Positions 44,957 to 59,400 of a stretch of DNA of 64,000 nt are shown here, piece by piece. The DNA lies in assembly GCA_031763025.1 (NCBI GenBank), contig JASSKH010000017.1, positions 4,468,041 to 4,532,040 of the forward strand, given 5' to 3'. Each line of letters begins with the position of its first letter. Position 1 is the stretch's first letter. Source of the DNA: Macrocystis pyrifera. Taxonomy: Eukaryota > Sar > Phaeophyceae > Laminariales > Laminariaceae. The notes beneath the pieces are model-generated. The model saw only the letters and a program-made list of their open reading frames with translations, was not told the origin of the DNA and did not search any database. Both the position numbers and the translations under genes were made by a program.

Positions 44957-47900
44957 TCATCCGAACACGGACCCCCACGAGCTCCCGCCGCCGACCGCGG
45001 CGGTCACCGCCCTGTCAACCTCCATCGTCTCGGCCGGGCTGAAGCTCAAGATCGTCGCCACCACGGGCACCAGGCGCTTCCTCTCGGTGCCGTCGCTCAT
45101 CACGAACTTCTTCACCACGTTCTTCAGGTACGTCATCTTCTCGGCTCCGTGCTCCTCGTCCAGGAGCTCCTTCGCCCTGGCGGCCTCCCCCCTCAGCTCC
45201 TCCACCTGCCGCCTCAGGCCGTCCTTCTCCTCGTCCCGCGCCGAGAGACGCTCCTCGCGCGCCTTGATTTCGTCCGAAAGCCGCTGAATTTTCAGACGCA
45301 GGCGCCCCGTCTCCTCGTCTCGCTGCGCCTGCACCCTCGCCATCTGCAGGATCTGCTGCTCGGCGTGGTGCGACTCGGCGGCGCTCAGGTGGTTCGCGGT
45401 CTTACCCCCGCCACCCCCGCCGCCACCGCCTCCGTGCAGTCTCTTTCTGCCGCCACCACCACCGCTACCTCCACCACCACCGCCACCGCCGCCACCGTCA
45501 GCAGTGTACGTCCCGTCCGGCCCCCCAGCAGCACCAGCGCCTCCTCCCACGCCCCACCCCGCCCCCCCCCCCCCCCACCACCGCTAGCCTGGCCATCGAT
45601 AGGCGAGCGAGGCCCAGGGGAGGCGCCGTTACCGTGGATGCTACCGGTACCGCCCGGCATAGGCGACGACGCGCCACCACCGACACCACCACCATCGCCC
45701 CCCCCCAGGCGGGCGCCATACAACCCCCCGGGCGACTCACCACCACCATTGACGTCCACCGCCTCTCCCCCCCCAGCTCCGCGCCCGGGTCCACCTCCAC
45801 CCCCACCACGGTCTTCCTCACCTCCCCCTGCCCGCAGCCTGTTGATCTCGGCATCCTTGTCGGCGAGGAGGTTGCGGGCCAGCTGACCCCTCTGCTTCAG
45901 CTCGCGGCGGGCCTTGTCCAGGTCGGCGCGGGCCGCGCCGAGCGCGTCCTTAGCCTCCGCCGTGGCCGCCGACTCTTCTTCGAGGCGCCGTCGCACCCCC
46001 GCCGCCTCTTCCTTGGCAACCCTCACGCCGTTCTCTACGGCCCGCGCGGTGCCCTCTTCCAGCTCGGCGGTGCGCGCGGCTGCAGCCTCGACGCTGGCCT
46101 CGAGTTCCTCTATCGTCTGCTTTAGCGCTGCCGACTGTTTTTGTTGTTTTTTTTTTGGTTTTCCAAAAGTGTTTGGACGGTTGGATGGATGGACACCGAG
46201 GCGAGGGCGGGGTACGGGTGGAAAGGGGACGAGAGGGTAGGGAAGAGCTACCGGTGAGTAAAAAACACGCGAGACGCGCCAAAAGCAAACAACAGACGGG
46301 TCGGGAGGAGCCCTACACAGCACGGAAGTGAGCCTTGATTTCCCGCAGAATACAAAAGTCCCGAAGAAAGCGTGCCGCTCAAAAACACCTTAAGAGAACA
46401 AGAAAGCGAACAAAAATGTCCCACAACAAACGCCGCGTATAAAAAAAACTGACACAAAAAAACTGCCCGCAAAAAAAACGTCCCGATACAACAGCGTGCG
46501 GAAAATTGCGTTCAATTAAAATATGGTAATATAGAGCACAACCACGACCGACCGCGTCCCACCGAAATGCCTGGCGTCATCGATTCCTCGCACTCATTGA
46601 CAAGCTGTCGACAGGGAAATTCGCAAAAAAAAAGGCACTGCTATTAATAGTATAGTACCTCCTTCGCCCAGCGAGCCTCTGCCGCGGCTCGGTCGTCTTG
46701 AGCCCTCCGCAACCGCTCTTGCTCGACCGCCAGCTCTCGCTGGGTCTGCGTGATGAGCGCTTCCGTCTCGCGCTGTGACGCCCCGCTCTTCTTGATGGCC
46801 GTGTGCGCCTACGTAGACATACAAAATGACGAGGTGGGGGATGGGGATGCGGAGGCGGGGAGGAGGGCTAACTTATTTCTTGCCTAGTCATTTGACCATT
46901 GACCACGCATCCCTTTCGAGACGGAGCACCGTTCCTACTCCTATAACAGTAGATACACCTCCAACATTTGGGCGCTCATTGCATTGTTCTCCATATATCA
47001 CATGGAGCATTTTAGCAACTATTATATCATTCCTGTTTCGGTGGGGGGGGGTATATCAGACAGGGTGCGTACGTAGATCAAACGAGTTTTTTCTCATTCA
47101 CACATTTTGAGAGCCTTGTCTTACGTACGGCAACAATCACAACAGCGACGGGCCGGTTTTCTCCAAAATGGCGCGTTGCGGGTGGGTCTCGTTTCTAAAA
47201 CAGAGGGCCAAAACCGCGGCTGGTCGACCCCCCGCCCCCTCCCCCTTCCCCTCCTACCCCTCGGAAAAGTCGCCGCCACACCGACAACGGCTGTTCGTGG
47301 GTGAGGTAAATACGAATTATTCGTAAGTTACATACGAATTCTGCTTTCGGTCATCATCTTCCTCCTCCTTCTCGTCATGAATGCTTTATTGGGGGAATTA
47401 CAGCTGCAGCCATTAATAGCTGCGCTCCTGTGGGAAGACTGAAGATGGCGTCCTGAGCGCGCTGAAACGCTCGGTATCACACCCATCCATGACGCCGTCG
47501 TGGTCGTTCCAGCAGATAACAGTGGGCACGCGCGCGCAACTCGACAAGATAATCGACGAGGGTTTCGGGGCGCGGGACCCCAATAAAACAGGTGCTGTAC
47601 ATATGTTGCTGCGCGGAGACGAAAATCAAGCAAAACGGAGAAGCCCTACGAGTACATACGTACTAACGGGTTGGTCGGGGGAGAGGAGGCTTGCCCTGCT
47701 TCTCCGTGTACAGAGCAGCTGGAAGCTGGAGACAAGGGAGCGTGCAAACGGAACATCAGCAGCAGCAACAACGATACCAGAGAAAAAAACGACAGCCAAA
47801 AAAAGGTAGCGCAACCTCATTACCGACACCAAAAATCACCATCAACACCAACCCTAACACCAACACCCCCACCTACCCCGACACCACCAATATAACACAC

Positions 47901-50411
47901 AATCCGTTCGCATAACCCCTCACCCTCGCACGGTACTGCTTGTACGCCTCCGTATTCCTGCTGAGCTCCGCGCGCGCCTCTTCCAGCTTGGCGCTCAGCT
48001 CCCCCCTGACACGGACTATCTCCGCCCCAAACGCTTCCTGTATCGTGACCGGGAGTTCCAAAGCCTGCATCGTCGGTGCCACTACCGCCGTCGCCGTCGC
48101 CGCCGCTGGTACTGCTTGCCCCGCGCCTTCCCCAAGCGCTCCAGCGGCAGCCCCTCCCCAAATTTCTCCTCGTCCCTCAACTACCCCCCCCTTCTCCTCC
48201 TCCCCTCGCTCCTGCTCCTGCTGCTGCTGCTGCGCGTCGGCTGCTACCGCCTCCATCTCCCCGGCTAGCTGGAGCGCGAACACTCTCGTCCACCTCTTCT
48301 TGCGTCCGCCACTCGACCACCCTCACCATGTCGCCCTCCTCGGGCGCAGCGCCACTGACAATGACACTGACACCGACGCCTTCCCCGTCCGTCGCGGTAC
48401 CCGCAGGCGGAGGAGGAGGAGGAGGAGACTCTGCCAGCGACTCTTCCGCTGCCGCCGCCCCGTCCGCCCCGGCTTCTCCCGCCTGCACCGTCACCGCCGT
48501 CGCTGCCTCCACCGGTGCTTCTCCGTTCCCCACAGCGGCGGCATCGGGCTCCAAATGAGGCGTTTCTTGAACCGCTTCCAAGGTCCCTTCCACCGTCTCC
48601 ACCGCCGTCCAAGACTGCTGCTCTTCTCCACCCGACGGCGGCAGCGGCTCATCGTCGGATCCATCGCCTGGCGGAACCGAGACAGCAGCCCCACCATCCT
48701 CCTGGCCCCCTTCCCCCCCCCCCCCCCTCCCTCTCCCTCCTCTTCCTCCCCTTCCTTCCCGTGCTCACCCCGCGGCTCCCCCTCATCCCCCCGACCGTCG
48801 ACCGTGCCGTCCACGGTGAGTCCCTCCTGCGCTTTCCCTCGGCGCTTGGAAGAGGGGACAGCGTAACGGACCAGGCACCACACCTTGGTCGCTACCCCCG
48901 TCACACCGCCACCATCACCAACAACACCAACACCAGCACCATCACCACCACCGCCATCGCCATCGCCATCGCCACCATCACCACCGCCTTCTTTACCTCC
49001 AGCGTCCTCCCCTGCCACAAACGACGCCGCTGCGGTGGAAACCCTCAGGAGGACCTCGAGGCCGCCGACGGCCCGGGCCAGAGTGGGCGGCTCCATGGAG
49101 ATGAGCTCGTCGTGTGCTCTCGTAGCGCGGTCGAGGGCGTCGTCGAGCTCGCCATTCCGCTGGCGGAGCAGGCTGGCGTGGTGGTTGACAGCCTCACCTT
49201 GGCGCTCCAGTTCCTCGTGCAGCCGCTGCACTAGACTCTGTTTGTTGCACACGTATTTTTTTTTGCGTTTTCGGGTGGGTTAAAAAAGTGTTAGCTTTAG
49301 AGTTTTTTTTTTCAGGTGGTTTACTATTTTTCGGATTTCAGTTCTTCCTGCTTGTCTGTTTTCACCAGTTTCCACCACTGTTTCAGTCTTCTCCTTTCAG
49401 TTATTAGTTTGCGGCGCAGGCTGGAGTGTGTGTGTGGGGGGGGGGTTGACAGCCTCGCCCTGGCCCTCCAGCCCCTCGTGCAGCCGCTGCTCTAGAGACG
49501 CTGCTGCAACGATCTTTTTCAACATTTTCGGGCGGTTTTGAGCTTATCAAGTGATCATTCACTGACGGGCATTTGAGCGCCCATTAGATTATCGAGCGAT
49601 TTTGAAACAAATAAAGTCAACTTTCAAGCCAGCGGTTGACTGTATGAGCGTCCTTTTTATTTTCGGCCGGTTTCAAGTCTTAAGCCAAACTTAGCGAATG
49701 TTCAAAGTCAAAACTTAGCGACTGACGATGTAGGAGGGCCTATTTCCCAAAAGCCGGAAAAGAACGCCCACGCGCGCGTGTGTGGGTGGGGCAGGGGAAC
49801 GGGGGGACGGGGGGTGGGTGGGTGGGGGACAGGTGGTCGGACTCGTATGTGTCTTTGGCCATCTCGTCGACAACCCGGAAATAAGCGACATGCGTAGCGA
49901 CTCTGGAAGACCGCACGGGACGGGGCGTTGTGATATGAAGCTGTGGGACAGTTGGGCCCGTGTGACAAAAAGGACGTGAGGCGATGTTGCGGTATAAAAC
50001 CAGGACAGGAGGGGGGGGGGGTGTACTCGATAGGAGAGATGTACTCGATCTCATGGATGGCCGTAGTCGTATAACCATAGACCCTCGCATCCCTACAATG
50101 CCGGGACGGAGCATGTCGGGTTTTCACCGACCAGGCAGACATTGCTTGCACCAAGCGCGAAGCGCCGTGAGGTGTCCGGCGAGTCGCATGAAGGGTGAGC
50201 TGCATCCTACTAAGAACCGCTTGTGAGGCGGACTTGCATATGGATGACAGCCTCAATGAGTTAGTTTAATTTCCGGTGTAGCCACTTCCAGAGACAGCAA
50301 TGGGAGTATTATGTAACTGCCTCTTGGGTGCCTTACCTTGAACACTACGTGATACGATCAATTCCCTTGTGCAGAGTAAAGGTTCTTTACTTCGCACAAA
50401 TGATCTCACTC

Positions 50412-50453
<42 letters not shown>

Positions 50454-53400
50454 CGGTCAGTTCGGCGTCTCAACGCCTTCCAGCGGTCATTCCCTTGGCG
50501 GACAGCTACAGCCAACTCAAGCAGAAAATAAATATCAGTGGGAGCCGTTTCGGCTCTCCACCGCCGCAAGTCTTGACACGGAAAAATCACAACCCCAGCT
50601 CCGGTTGTCCTTTCACGAGGCACGAGCACAGACTCGCAAAAATATTCGAGAATATCACACGGCCAACACCCGATTGCTGAAGCACCCCTCCTCCCCCCCC
50701 CTCCCCCCTTCCCCCTCCCTCCCTCCCTCCCCCTCCCTCCCTCCCTCCCTCCCTCCCTCCCTCCCTCCCTCCCTCCCTCCCTCCCTCCCGCTCCTCATCC
50801 CCGTGGCTGCGTGCGCCGTAACCCGTTGAACGTTCCGAGCTCCCCTCGGCGCCCAGCGGCGACGTGACACTGACACTCTTCCCACGAGCATCACCGATCG
50901 ACACAAACAAACACACACGTACCTATTCATAGTACACGCGAAACCACATTTACACACGAGAGTAGCTCATCACTCACTCCAGGAAATGGTTGAGGGTGAC
51001 TGTGTACGAGACGAGTAGAGCCAACCCTAGCCCTTCAGCGATCACACCCCAACCAACCATCGGCTAGCACTAGTCCCTTGGTCTTGTACAGTGTGTGCCG
51101 AACCATTTTCTCGAAAAAGTTGGTGAGCTCTACTGGCCACAAAACGCTACCTTTACAACAAAATGAGCTAAGTGAGAGAATGTAGAGTGAGAGAATATAG
51201 ATGTGCACGAGATGCCGTTGTTTTTTGTTGGTAGTCATAGAGAGGGAACGTCATGCTTACTACCGCGTAGTCTCCAATGCGTGATCCTACTGCAGGCAAC
51301 AACTGTTGCAAAACGCCACCTCACTTTGCCTTCTTTCCGAAGCAGCAAAAAACGGTTACAAGAGAGCGCCGATTCACTTGCCTCCTGTCCAGAACGGAAA
51401 AAAAAAAGTTACAGACAGGACGCTACTTTCACTTGCACTGCATAAAAACAAAACAAGAAACACCGTCACATCACCACCAAAACGTCACAATTCAACGCCA
51501 ACTTCCACTCGCCTCGTAGCTGTCAGCCTTGCCGCGGTTCGTCTCGCACTCGCTGATCAACTTCTTGTGCCTCGACTCCATGCACGCCACCCTCCACTCC
51601 CTGAACACGCCTCCCAATGCACCCCCCCCTCCCCCCCCCCCGCCAACCCCCACCCCCCCCCCGAACGCCGCCTTCAGCTTATTTCCGCCCAGCTCCATCT
51701 GCAGCTCAACCCGCCTCCGGTCCAGCTTGTTCCGGAACTGGCGCAGCTTCTCCAGCTCTTCGGAGAGGGACACCACCCTGTCGTCCGCGGCCTCGACGAC
51801 GCTGCGAGTTGCCGACAGTTCCTCCCGGGCCTCGTCACGCTCTGCGCGAAGGGCGGTCGCTTGCTCCTCGGCTGCTGCCGCGGCTGCCTCGAACTGCTCC
51901 GCGCTCCCTCCGGCGACTCTCGCCGTCTCCCGGAGTTCCTGTGGGCGGTGTGGGGTGATGTGGGGTGGAGTGAGGTGAGGTGGAGTGGGTTGGGTTGGGT
52001 TCGCTGCATTTCCTGTTCTGCCATGATTCCGGGTTCTCGATGAAACACGGAGAGAGATGCGGAAGGAGGAGGAGGGCATGGACACCGCGGCGCTTCCGAC
52101 GGCACCTGGGGCTGAGAAACACCCGCTTGCAGTACACGGGTTACACCTACACGTGAATACCCCTCCATCCGTCGACGGCAATGGGACTTGGAATAACCTC
52201 CGCCCAGGGAAAAAACCCCCCCATCGAATTCAGCAGCCGTCACAATTTCACCAGCGCGTTGCCACTGCGCACACACCCCTGCCGCACAACCTGCAGCAAA
52301 CTGCGCAATACACATTTTTTTTCTGCGCACTTGCAGGGGGCTGCGGAAGAGAGTTCGTTTTCCGCAACCGCATCGAATGCAAGGAGGCCTCAAAACAAAA
52401 AACAGTAACAAACACCGAGACGAAAACAAAAACACGGTAAAAACTCGCACACGACACATACAAAAAACGAGGCAGCGCTCTCAAAACGGCGTAAAAAGAG
52501 AAAGAAAACACACACAGATAATAGAAGAACAGACGACGCGCCGCAAGGAAAAAAACAGTACAGAAAAACAACAACAAAAAAACACAAAACCAGCGAATGA
52601 AAAACGCGCGTACCTTGTACCGGCCTATGAGCTCCTTCAGCTTGGACGAAACGTTGTCGGACCGCTCCCTCGCCGCCTCTTCCGCCGCTTTCAGCTCCGC
52701 CGTGCCGGTTTCCAGCTCAGAAAGGCGTTCCTGCAATTGGGGTGGAGATCGGGAGGTAGAGGGATAGATGGGGTACACGGTTACTGCAGCGTGCCTTAGG
52801 GCCGCGGTCGTTTGCCGTACCTTGACATATCGAGCATTGCCTTCCCTATGGACGCTGGATTCGATTTCTCCCCCAGGAGGGGTGGGGCAGGTTTAGGGGG
52901 TTGGGGGGAGGTGAGGGAGAGGCGGGCGTGGAGGACGAGGACAACGACGAGCTCGATGTTTCGTTTCGTGCGTGCGCCGTGAACCTCGAGACAACCTACC
53001 AGGCAGCTATATGGCAGGGCACGAGGGGGGGGGGAGAGGTAAGTAGGTCATCGGGTTTGTTGACCCCCCCCCCCCCCCCCCCCCCCGTCTCGCGAGCGCA
53101 GACCACCACAACATGGATGCTACGCCCCACCGCCAGCAATACCAACGTTTCAACCACGTGTACCAGGTGTCCGGCGGGTGGGGCTGAATCACCGCGCGGC
53201 CAATTCGCGCGTGCTGGCTCGTTCGGATGAAGCAGGCGGGCAAGAACGAAAAGCAAAAAGAGCTCATGCCGCAAGAAGGTGTAGCGTTTAGTCCTCGTAT
53301 TTTACCTGCGAGGCTGCAAGCTCTTGCTCGCGCTCGTGCAACTCTGCGGCAAGCGCGGCTCGGCTGTTGACCGCTTCACTCAGGTCCTCGTCTAGCTTCC

Positions 53401-56400
53401 TCGCGCCTTGCGTCATCTTCTCGCACTTATCAGCGAGCTAGGTTGGGAGGAGGGAGGGGGAAAGCGGGGTCGGGGGGGGGGGGGGCAGCGGGGGCATACT
53501 CAAACAAGTGTGTACCTCATTGTACATGCAGAGCGGTCGACTCCGCGCCAGTAGCCCTTTTACATCGCCGGACAAAACTACTACTGACATATTGCAACGC
53601 ACCCAACGCACCCGAACAAAAACAAGGATATGACCACGAAGAAGACTCGGCAGCCTTCATTTCTTCCTTCCAGACACCGCGCGCTCTCGCACAAAGCCCT
53701 AACCTTAACGGACTTCCGACCTCAGACCTCCGACCTCATCCTGACCCTCACCTCTGCCGTCTCGGACACCGCCACCCGCAGCTCCTCCTGCAGCAACTCC
53801 CGAGCCGCCTCCGCTTCCTGGGAGCGGGCGGTGGCAAACGCGCGCTCTCGCACCTTCACCTCCTCCTGCGCGCCTCCCAGCTCCGCCTCCAGCGCTCCAA
53901 GCCGCTCGCGCAGCTCCCCCTCCGTCCTCCTCAACAGCTCCGCTTCCGCCCTCAATGCGGCAATCTCCTCCCGCGCCTCAAGCCCCTCTCGCTCCAGCAC
54001 ACCGGCCTTCTCTTCCAGACCTTCCACCCGGCTGTTGGCGGCGGCTTCCGCCTCTCTCGCTGCCGCCGCCTCGGCTTCCGCCACCTCCGCTGCCTTCGCC
54101 GCCTCCGCCGCCGCAGCTGCCACCGCTTCCTCTTTCGCCGCGGCTGCCGCTGACGCGGCCGCTACCGCCGCCGCCGCCGCCGCTGCCGCCGCCTCCTCAG
54201 CGCCCCTCCCGGCAGACTCTAGCCGAGCCTCGAGACCGGCCACCTGCTCGGCGTGGTCGGTCGCTGCCTGGTTCATCGCGGCAGCCCGGTCGCCATCAGA
54301 CCGAGAGAGCGACTCGGACGCAGCCGCGCGCTCTTTCGCGAGGGCGGCCTGGGCCCGCGATAGCTCCGACTCGAGTTGGGCGGAGGCGGCGGAGGCGGCG
54401 GAGGCGGCGGAAGCGGCGGCAGCCGCGGCTGCAGCGGCGGCGGCCTCGGATTCCTCCTTATCGGACCTCATCTTCTTGAACTTGGGCACGAGGTTCTGCA
54501 ATTTCTCTTTCAGCTGGGAGGCGGGGGGTGGGTGTTGGCGTTGATTGTGGCACAAGGGGGGGGAGAAGGGAAGGAAAGAGCGACGGGCGTCTTGTGGGTG
54601 TGGGTGTGTTGGGAGGGGGGGGGGGGGGGGGGGGGTAAAACGCCGCGAAAGGCGGTCGGGGTTGTCGTGATCGCAAAACCTCCTGGGGGCTGCGTGTGCC
54701 GCTCTAACTTCCCATTGTCCCTTCCAACTCTTCATTTGTCGTTGCAGTATGTAACACGCCCGGCCGAGGGATGTAATATACGCAGTTTGCTAAGCTGAGT
54801 ATCAACTACTCAATCGATCCAACTCATAGCGGACATTTTAGTAACGAATTTACAAAAAAAATAATGGCGTATATTCCTGCTTCCCCCCCTCCGCACCCCC
54901 CGTGGAAGACATGCCCTCCCTCGCTCAAGCGAAGAACGTTCATGTGCGCCCCCATTTTTACCTTCGCGACTGCAGCCTCCGCGCTGTCTGCCCGACCTCG
55001 AAGGCTCTCCACCTCTGCCGCGCTGGCCACCGCTCTCAATCCGGTCTCCTCGGTGGCCAGCCGCGCGGCCTCAGCCTGCTCTTCCAACCCTCTGATCTTC
55101 TCACCCAGCTCCGCCTCAGTCCTACCCCCGCGCTCTCTTTCAGCCTCTAAGCAGGCGCTGGCTTCCTCGCCTTGGCTCGTCAACTTCTCTGAGATCTCAG
55201 CAATCCTCGCTTCCGCCGCCGCCCTCGCTGTTTCTGTCTCCGCAGCCGCCGCGGCCGCAGCCGCAGTCTGCGCCTCCAGTCGGGACGACAGTAGCTCAAC
55301 CCTCTCGTCGGTTGACTCTGATGCCTGCGCGGCCCCTTCCAGCTCGCGAGACAGCCGTGCCGCCTCCTCCCGCGCCTCGGTCAGAGCCCCTTCCCCCGTC
55401 GAGGCATTCTTCATGACCATCGCCAGCTGCTGCGTCAACGCTTCGATCTGTTCCTTCGATGTCGCGATCTCTGCGTTAGCCGCTTCGGCTGCGTCTTTCG
55501 CTTGACCCAGCTCCTCTGCCGCGGCCACCGCTGCTTGTGCCTGAGTAGCCGCAGCCGCGGCCGCATTAGTTGTAGCCTTCTCCGCATCGGCTTTGAGCTG
55601 GGACAGCTCGTCCTGGAGGGATCCTACCTGCAACTTCGCAGCGGCCCTCGCTTCTTCTGCCTCTGCCGCTGCCGCGGAGGCAGCGGCGGTCTGCACCTCT
55701 AGCCGAGACGACAGTAGCTCAACCCTCCCGTCAGTCGACTCTGATGCCTGCGCGGCTCCTTCCAGCTCGCGAGACAGCCGTGCCGCCTGCTCCCGGGCCT
55801 CGCCCAGGGCCTGATCCGCGACCGTAGCGCTTTCTGCGGCGGACGCCAGCAGCTGCGTCAACGCTTCGACCTCTGCCTTTGCCGCTTCGGCTGCAGCCTT
55901 CGCCTGTCCCAGCTCCTCAGCGGCGGCTTCCGCCGCCGCCGCCGCCTGGGTAGCCGTAGCCGTAGCCGCGTCAGTTGCAGTCTTCTCCGCGTCGGCTCTG
56001 AGCTGGGACAGCTGTTCCTCGAGGGATCCTACCTGCACCCTCGTAGCGGCCCTTGCCTCTTCTGCCTCCGCCGCCGCCGCCGCCGCCGCAGCAGTCTGTG
56101 CCTCCAGCCGGGACGACAGCAGCTCAACCCTCTCGTTGGTCGACTCAGACGCCTGCGCGGCCCCTTCCAGCTCACGAGACAGCCGCGCCGCCTCCTCCCG
56201 CGCCTCGGCCAGAGCCTTCTCCCCAATTGAAGCACTTTCCGCGGCGGATGCCAGCTGTTGCGTCAACGCTTCGACGTCTTCCTTTGACGCCGCGATCTCT
56301 GCCTTAGCCGCTTCGGCTGCAGCCTTCGCTTGACCCAACTCTTCTGCCGCGGCCACCGCTGCTTGTGCCTGAGTAGCCGCAGTCGCGGCCGCGTCAGTTG

Positions 56401-59400
56401 CAGCCTTCTCCGCGTCGGCTCTGAGCCGGGATAGCTGTTCCTCGAGGGATACTACCTGCAACCTCGCGGCGGCCCTTGCTTCTTCTGCCTCTGCCGCCGC
56501 CGCTGCCGCGGCGGCAGTCTGCGCCTCCAGCCGGGACGACAGTAACTCAGCCCTCTCGTCGGTCGACTCTGACGCCTGGGCGGCTGCTTCCAGCTCGCGA
56601 GAGAGCCGCGCCACGTCCTCTCGCGCCTCGGCCAGAGCCCCCTCCCCCGCCGAAGCACTTTCCATGACCGTCGCCAGCTGCTGCGTCAACGTTCCAATCT
56701 CTGCCTTAGCCGCTTCGACTGCGTCCTTCGCTTGCCCCAGCTCTTCGGCGGCGGCTTCCGCCGCCGTCACCGCAGCCTCCGCCTGAGTAGCCACAGCCGC
56801 GGCCGCATCAACGGCAGCCTTCTCCGCGTGTGCTCTAAGCTGGGACAGCTCGGCCTCGAGGGATGTCACCCGCGCCACAGCGTCGGCCTTAGCTTCTTCC
56901 GCCGTGGCAGCCTGCTCCGTCGACTTGGCAAGCTTCTCACTCACGGCGCCCACCTCAGCTGCGAGGACCGAGCGGGTCTGCTCCGCCTCGGCCCTGATCC
57001 GGAACATCTGTTCCTTTGCAGCGGCCTCCGCCTCGAGCGCAGACGACCTCTCTTCGAGCGCGGCCGCTTGCTCCTCCCTCGCCGCGGCTGCCGCCTGCTC
57101 CAGCTCGGCCGAGAGACGTTTTCCGTCTGCCTGGGCCTCCTCCATGGCCGAGCGAGCCGCCGCAAGCTCGCCCTCCGCACGGTCCGCCTGCTCCTGAAGC
57201 TGCCGTGCCAGCTCTCGTGCCGCGTCTTCGCCGGCAAGCCGAGCCTCTGCCGCCGCTGCCTCCGCCGCCGCTTCCACCTCCACCAGCTTCCGAGCCAGGA
57301 CGGCCCCTTCCTCTCCAAGCGCCGCCAGTCGCTCTGACAGGGACCGAGCTTCCTGTTCCGCCGCCGCCCTGTCCCGCTGAGCTTCCGAGCACTGGGCTTC
57401 GAGCGTCGAAACCTGCTCCGACGTGCCCTGCTTCGCGGACTCCAGTTGCGCCGCGAGCCTCTGCTCGGAGGCCTTAGCCTCGTCTACCGCCGCGGCCGCC
57501 TGCGCAAGCTCCGATCGCAGTCGTGCCGCCTCCCTCTCGGCCTCCTCCTCCGCGGCGGCGGCGCGGTCGCGCAAGGCCGCCGCTTCCTGCGTCGCGGCGG
57601 CCAACGCATCGGCCGCCTTTATTCCCGCATCTTCCGCCACGCGTGCGGACGCGGCAAGCATCTCTTCCAATCTCTCCTGTTGCACCGCCGAAGCCGTCGC
57701 CGCCGCCGCCTCGTGGGCCTGTTCAAGCTCCGTGCGTTGTGACTTCAGGGCCGCCACCGCCTCCTCCGTCTCGGCCCTGGCCTCGCGTGTTCCTTGCTCC
57801 GACGCCTCCGCTTGCTGCATGAGCTCACTCGCCCTAGCGATCGCCGCCTTCGACGCCGCGTCTAGCTCGGCTGTGCGCGCGTCCAGCAGGGCGTGGGACC
57901 GCCGTAGCTCAGCGAGCTCCTCCTCCGCGGCGTCCTTCTCGGACCTGAGCTCGGCCGCTTGCCTGCGCGCCTCGGCCTCGTGCTGCTTCAGCTGCCCTTC
58001 GAGGAGCTGCTCGATCGCCACCCTGCCCTCGTGCAGCTCGTCCTCTCTAGTCTCCGCCTTCGCCGCCACCTCGGCCAGTCGCGCCTCCGAATCAACCACC
58101 TTTTTCGGGGCAGCCCGGCGGTCATCCATCGCAGGCAGGCAGACAGAGGGAGCGTCAAGGCGGGGCGGGGAGGAGGACGTCGAGCGAGGCAGACGCATCA
58201 CGATCAGAATTACGCGTAAGCGCTACGTACGCACACAGCAGCAGTGAGACCCCTCCCGCGCTGCGGCACTCGGCAACTTCAACGGTCAGCCACTAGCATT
58301 GAAAGCTCCCAAATCGAGCTGTTAGATTCTACTTGTCGAGGCCTGCAACGGTTACATGATACTAATAATATGAAACATCCCAAGGTCGAGCCGTTGGATC
58401 CTACTTTTCCAGATCTGCAACGGCTGAGTTAAACATTCCCCCCCCAAGGTCACGCCGTTGGATCCCACGCTCCCGCCACCGCCAAAAAAATGACCTGTAA
58501 CTCGTTCGACAAAACGCAACAAGAGCAAATGACACGGTTCCAGGACACGACACCCCGACTAATTTGCACACCCCATAAACCTCTCCGTCAACACCACCCA
58601 CACCCACCACCACCATCTCACAACCACCACCACCACAACCACCATGCGTGCGGAAAAAAACTACCACAACCATGCAAACCCAAACCAACCGCCAACCAAA
58701 CGGCATGCAGCGCAGCAACAGCCGCAGCCGCAGCCGCAGTCACCATGTCGGTCAGCAACTCAACCCTCACCTCCGCGCGCGCCTCCGCCAGCCCCTCATC
58801 CGCCAGGCGGCGCTCCTCCTCGAGCTTCTCCTGCGCTCCGGCGACCTCCGCCCTCAACACCTCGACCTCACCCTTGAGGCGCGCGAGCTCGGCCGCGGTC
58901 TCCATCGCGGCCCCGTCCGCCGCCTTGCGAGCGGCCTTGGCCTCCGAGAGCTCAGCCCGGAAGGTCTCGACCTGAGTCGACGCGAGCTCCTCGGCGGCCG
59001 CCAGCTGGCCAGCCAGGTCTTGCTTCGCCTGCGTTAGCTCGCGCTCCACAACGTTCGCGGCCTCGCCAGCGGCCGACAGCGCCCCCATCTTTTCCTCGGC
59101 GGCCGCGGCAAGCCGGACGGTTTCTTCCCGCAGGGCGTCCATCTGGGCTTGCGCTTCGGCGGCGGCGCGCTCGGAGTCGTGGGCGGCCTGCGGAGCACAT
59201 AGTAACCAATAAAACAACGGGAAGGAACAAAAAACAAAACGGCGATGACGACGACGGCGGTGATGACAACGACGGCGACGGCAGGCCGGGTTTCGATATA
59301 GCAGCATCGTCGTCAACGGGGGGGGGGGGGGGGCGTACTCAATTGTTGTTCGCCTTAGTCATTAAACCATTGACCACGCATCCCTTTCGAGACGGAGCAC

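Noticed and set aside
47940..48866. 308-codon plus-strand frame opposite the golgin exons
   Set aside because: Pro/Ser/Arg-rich antisense translation; no conserved motifs.
48491..48884. Reading the golgin exon on past 48884 as one open frame
   Set aside because: After the AAG|GTGTGG donor the frame turns into Gly/Arg-rich sequence out of register with the next conserved exon; splicing to 48701 gives an acidic linker that stays in frame.
53630..54544. 304-codon plus-strand Ser/Ala-rich frame
   Set aside because: It lies opposite the golgin exon 54513-53752, which has LKEKLQNLVPKFKKM and clean junctions.
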